Assembly: GCA_964646525.1 (NCBI GenBank)
Contig: CAZYER010000027.1
Span: 1 to 23,076, forward strand
From: GCA-002282575 sp964646525
GTDB taxonomy: Bacteria; Pseudomonadota; Gammaproteobacteria; Thiomicrospirales; Thiomicrospiraceae
DNA length: 23,076 nucleotides
Direction of reading: 5' to 3'
Shown here: piece after piece, positions 21,788-23,076 of the stretch
Layout of the letters: each line of letters opens with the position of its first letter
Position numbering within the stretch: the first letter of the stretch is position 1
Translations under genes and position numbers: made by a program
The notes under the pieces: model-generated
Databases searched by the model: none
What the model was told of the DNA's origin: nothing
Seen by the model: the letters and a program-made list of their open reading frames with translations, nothing else

Positions 21788-21808
21788 TACGGATATTGGC
21801 TTTTTAAT

Positions 21809-23076
21809 ATGAAAGAACTGTTTAAACAACGCATCTTAGACTTTCATCAAACGGCGATTAAACCGTTGAAAGAGCGCACCTTAGTCTTGCCTGTTCAATT
21901 GGATAAAATCTTGGTAGTGACGGGAATGCGTCGCGTGGGGAAAAGTTCATTATTGCTCAATAGCATTAGGCAACTGCGAGAACAGATACCCATTAGACAG
22001 ATCATCTATATCAATTTTGAGGATGAGCGCTTAACCTTAAGTGCTGACAGTTTAGATGCGCTACTACAAGCTTATCGAGAGCTTTATCCTGATATTGATT
22101 TAAGTCGTTGTTACTTCTTCTTCGATGAAATTCAGGAAATAGATGGCTGGGAAAAATTTGTGCGTCGCTTGGATGACTCGGTCAGCAAGCATATTTTTAT
22201 CACTGGCTCAAATGCCAAGTTACTCAGTTCCGACATTGCAACCGCTTTGCGTGGGCGTTCGATTCGATACGAGTTATTTCCGCTTTCATTTCCCGAATAT
22301 TTGGCCTTTCGAGATATTGCGATTGACTCGATTAGCAGCCAAGGACGTGCTAAGGTGCAATCGGCTTTCTATCAGTATGTGCAAACGGGCAGCTTTCCAG
22401 AACTGGCATTGATCGATGACAAGGACATTCATACCAAAATCATTCAAGAATACTATGATGTGATGATCTTTCGGGATATTGTCGAGCGATACCAAGAAAG
22501 CAACTTGCCTGCGTTGAAATACTTTCTTAAGCGTCTTATTGAAAGTGTGGGCAGTCCCATTTCTATCAGTAAAATTCATAATGAAATGAAGTCACTAGGC
22601 TATCGTGTTGCTAAAAACACTCTGCACGACTACTATGACATTGCTGAAGCCGTATATTTGGTGATTAATGCCAGCAAATACGATCCTTCGTTAGTGCGTC
22701 AGACAATGGCAGATAAGAAAGCTTATATCATCGACAATGCCTTTTTAACGCAACTAACCTACCGCTACAGTCAGGATTTAGGGAAATTACTCGAAAACCT
22801 AGTTGCGGTTGAGTTGCGTCGTCGCCAATTACCCGTACACTTTATTAAAGGCACGAAAGAATGTGATTTTGTTTGGCAAACCCAAGAGAAAACAATCCCC
22901 TTACAGGTGTCAGTCGATATTAGCCACCCCGATACCAAAGCGCGTGAAGTGGCAGGCTTGATTGCAGCGGCGCGTTATTTGCACTGCAACGAGGGCGTGA
23001 TTATCACCCTAGACCAGTCAGCAGAATGGCATGAATCAGGGGTGTCGATTAAAGCGATACCTGTATGGCAGTTTTT
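21809..23076 (+). CDS. AAA_14/DUF4143-family ATPase; 3' end outside window
   Basis: An open frame of 422 codons runs off the window; the closing IKAIPVWQF is the usual end of this family, so little is missing. The P-loop TGMRRVGKSSLL has K45, and the Walker B-like strand CYFFFDEIQEIDGWE has D106/E107. FITGSNAKLLSS, then ALRGRSIRYELFPLSFPEY, is the family's sensor region. The DUF4143 part follows, with E351, D353 and LQVS (365-368) in a degenerate restriction-endonuclease-like core; the usual catalytic lysine position is Ser368 here. The biochemical role of these common, sporadically distributed proteins is unknown. No good SD precedes the ATG (GGATATTG is too distant). No partner gene is visible. 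Confidence 0.88.
   Translation, partial: MKELFKQRILDFHQTAIKPLKERTLVLPVQLDKILVVTGMRRVGKSSLLLNSIRQLREQIPIRQIIYINFEDERLTLSADSLDALLQAYRELYPDIDLSRCYFFFDEIQEIDGWEKFVRRLDDSVSKHIFITGSNAKLLSSDIATALRGRSIRYELFPLSFPEYLAFRDIAIDSISSQGRAKVQSAFYQYVQTGSFPELALIDDKDIHTKIIQEYYDVMIFRDIVERYQESNLPALKYFLKRLIESVGSPISISKIHNEMKSLGYRVAKNTLHDYYDIAEAVYLVINASKYDPSLVRQTMADKKAYIIDNAFLTQLTYRYSQDLGKLLENLVAVELRRRQLPVHFIKGTKECDFVWQTQEKTIPLQVSVDISHPDTKAREVAGLIAAARYLHCNEGVIITLDQSAEWHESGVSIKAIPVWQF

Noticed and set aside
1..23076. CRISPR array, tRNA/rRNA genes, insertion sequences, phage or integrated-element boundaries
   Set aside because: No regularly spaced repeats, no tRNA-like cloverleaf with CCA region, no transposase or integrase motifs recognised; composition is even throughout.
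21809..23076. Complete anti-phage defence or toxin-antitoxin system around the ATPase
   Set aside because: Only one gene is visible before the window ends; upstream genes are housekeeping. No partner can be claimed.

Overview
The window is chromosomal DNA of a gammaproteobacterium, with a GC content in the mid-40s percent by eye. The proteins read like E. coli/Pseudomonas orthologues, and the uvrC...pgsA order is a gammaproteobacterial arrangement. Thiosulfate-transporter-like TsuA next to central carbon genes would suit a sulfur-oxidising lineage such as Thiotrichales, but that placement is a guess. I see no tRNA, rRNA, CRISPR array, insertion sequence or phage gene. Genes are tightly packed; the longest gene-free stretch is about 160 bases.

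Layout. (1) 1-2556, minus: an AsrA/PA0779-type Lon protease, cut by the window edge. (2) 2678-5468, plus: mogA, prmB, and a MalY/PatB-type PLP C-S lyase that unexpectedly carries a Tat lipoprotein signal. (3) 5530-12301, minus: rnd, fbp, ppa, ppc, panD and apt, separated by clear promoters and intrinsic terminators. This block covers gluconeogenesis (Fbp), pyrophosphate removal (Ppa), anaplerosis (Ppc to oxaloacetate, then aspartate), beta-alanine (PanD) and adenine salvage (Apt). (4) 12449-15161, plus: a small Bfd-like iron-sulfur protein with a damaged cysteine motif, mpl (murein tripeptide recycling) and a YeeE/TsuA transporter. (5) 15165-17429, minus: purM, purN and dcd, tightly coupled. 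(6) 17590-18537, minus: sppA, divergent from (7) 18614-21668, plus: uvrC, a HugZ-like split-barrel protein and pgsA. (8) 21809 to the end, plus: an AAA_14/DUF4143 ATPase, truncated by the window edge, behind a promoter with an operator-like palindrome.

No obviously new multi-gene system is visible. The points most worth a second look are the Tat-targeted lipoprotein C-S lyase, the Bfd-like protein lacking the normal C-x2-C half of its cluster site, the long palindrome plus terminator between fbp and ppa, two terminators placed only 25-31 bases ahead of the next start codon (apt, ppa), and the palindromic operator ahead of the ATPase. Several start codons were moved from the longest open frame on the basis of Shine-Dalgarno (SD) spacing and family alignment: panD, ppc, purN, purM, sppA, the HugZ-like gene and the Bfd-like gene.
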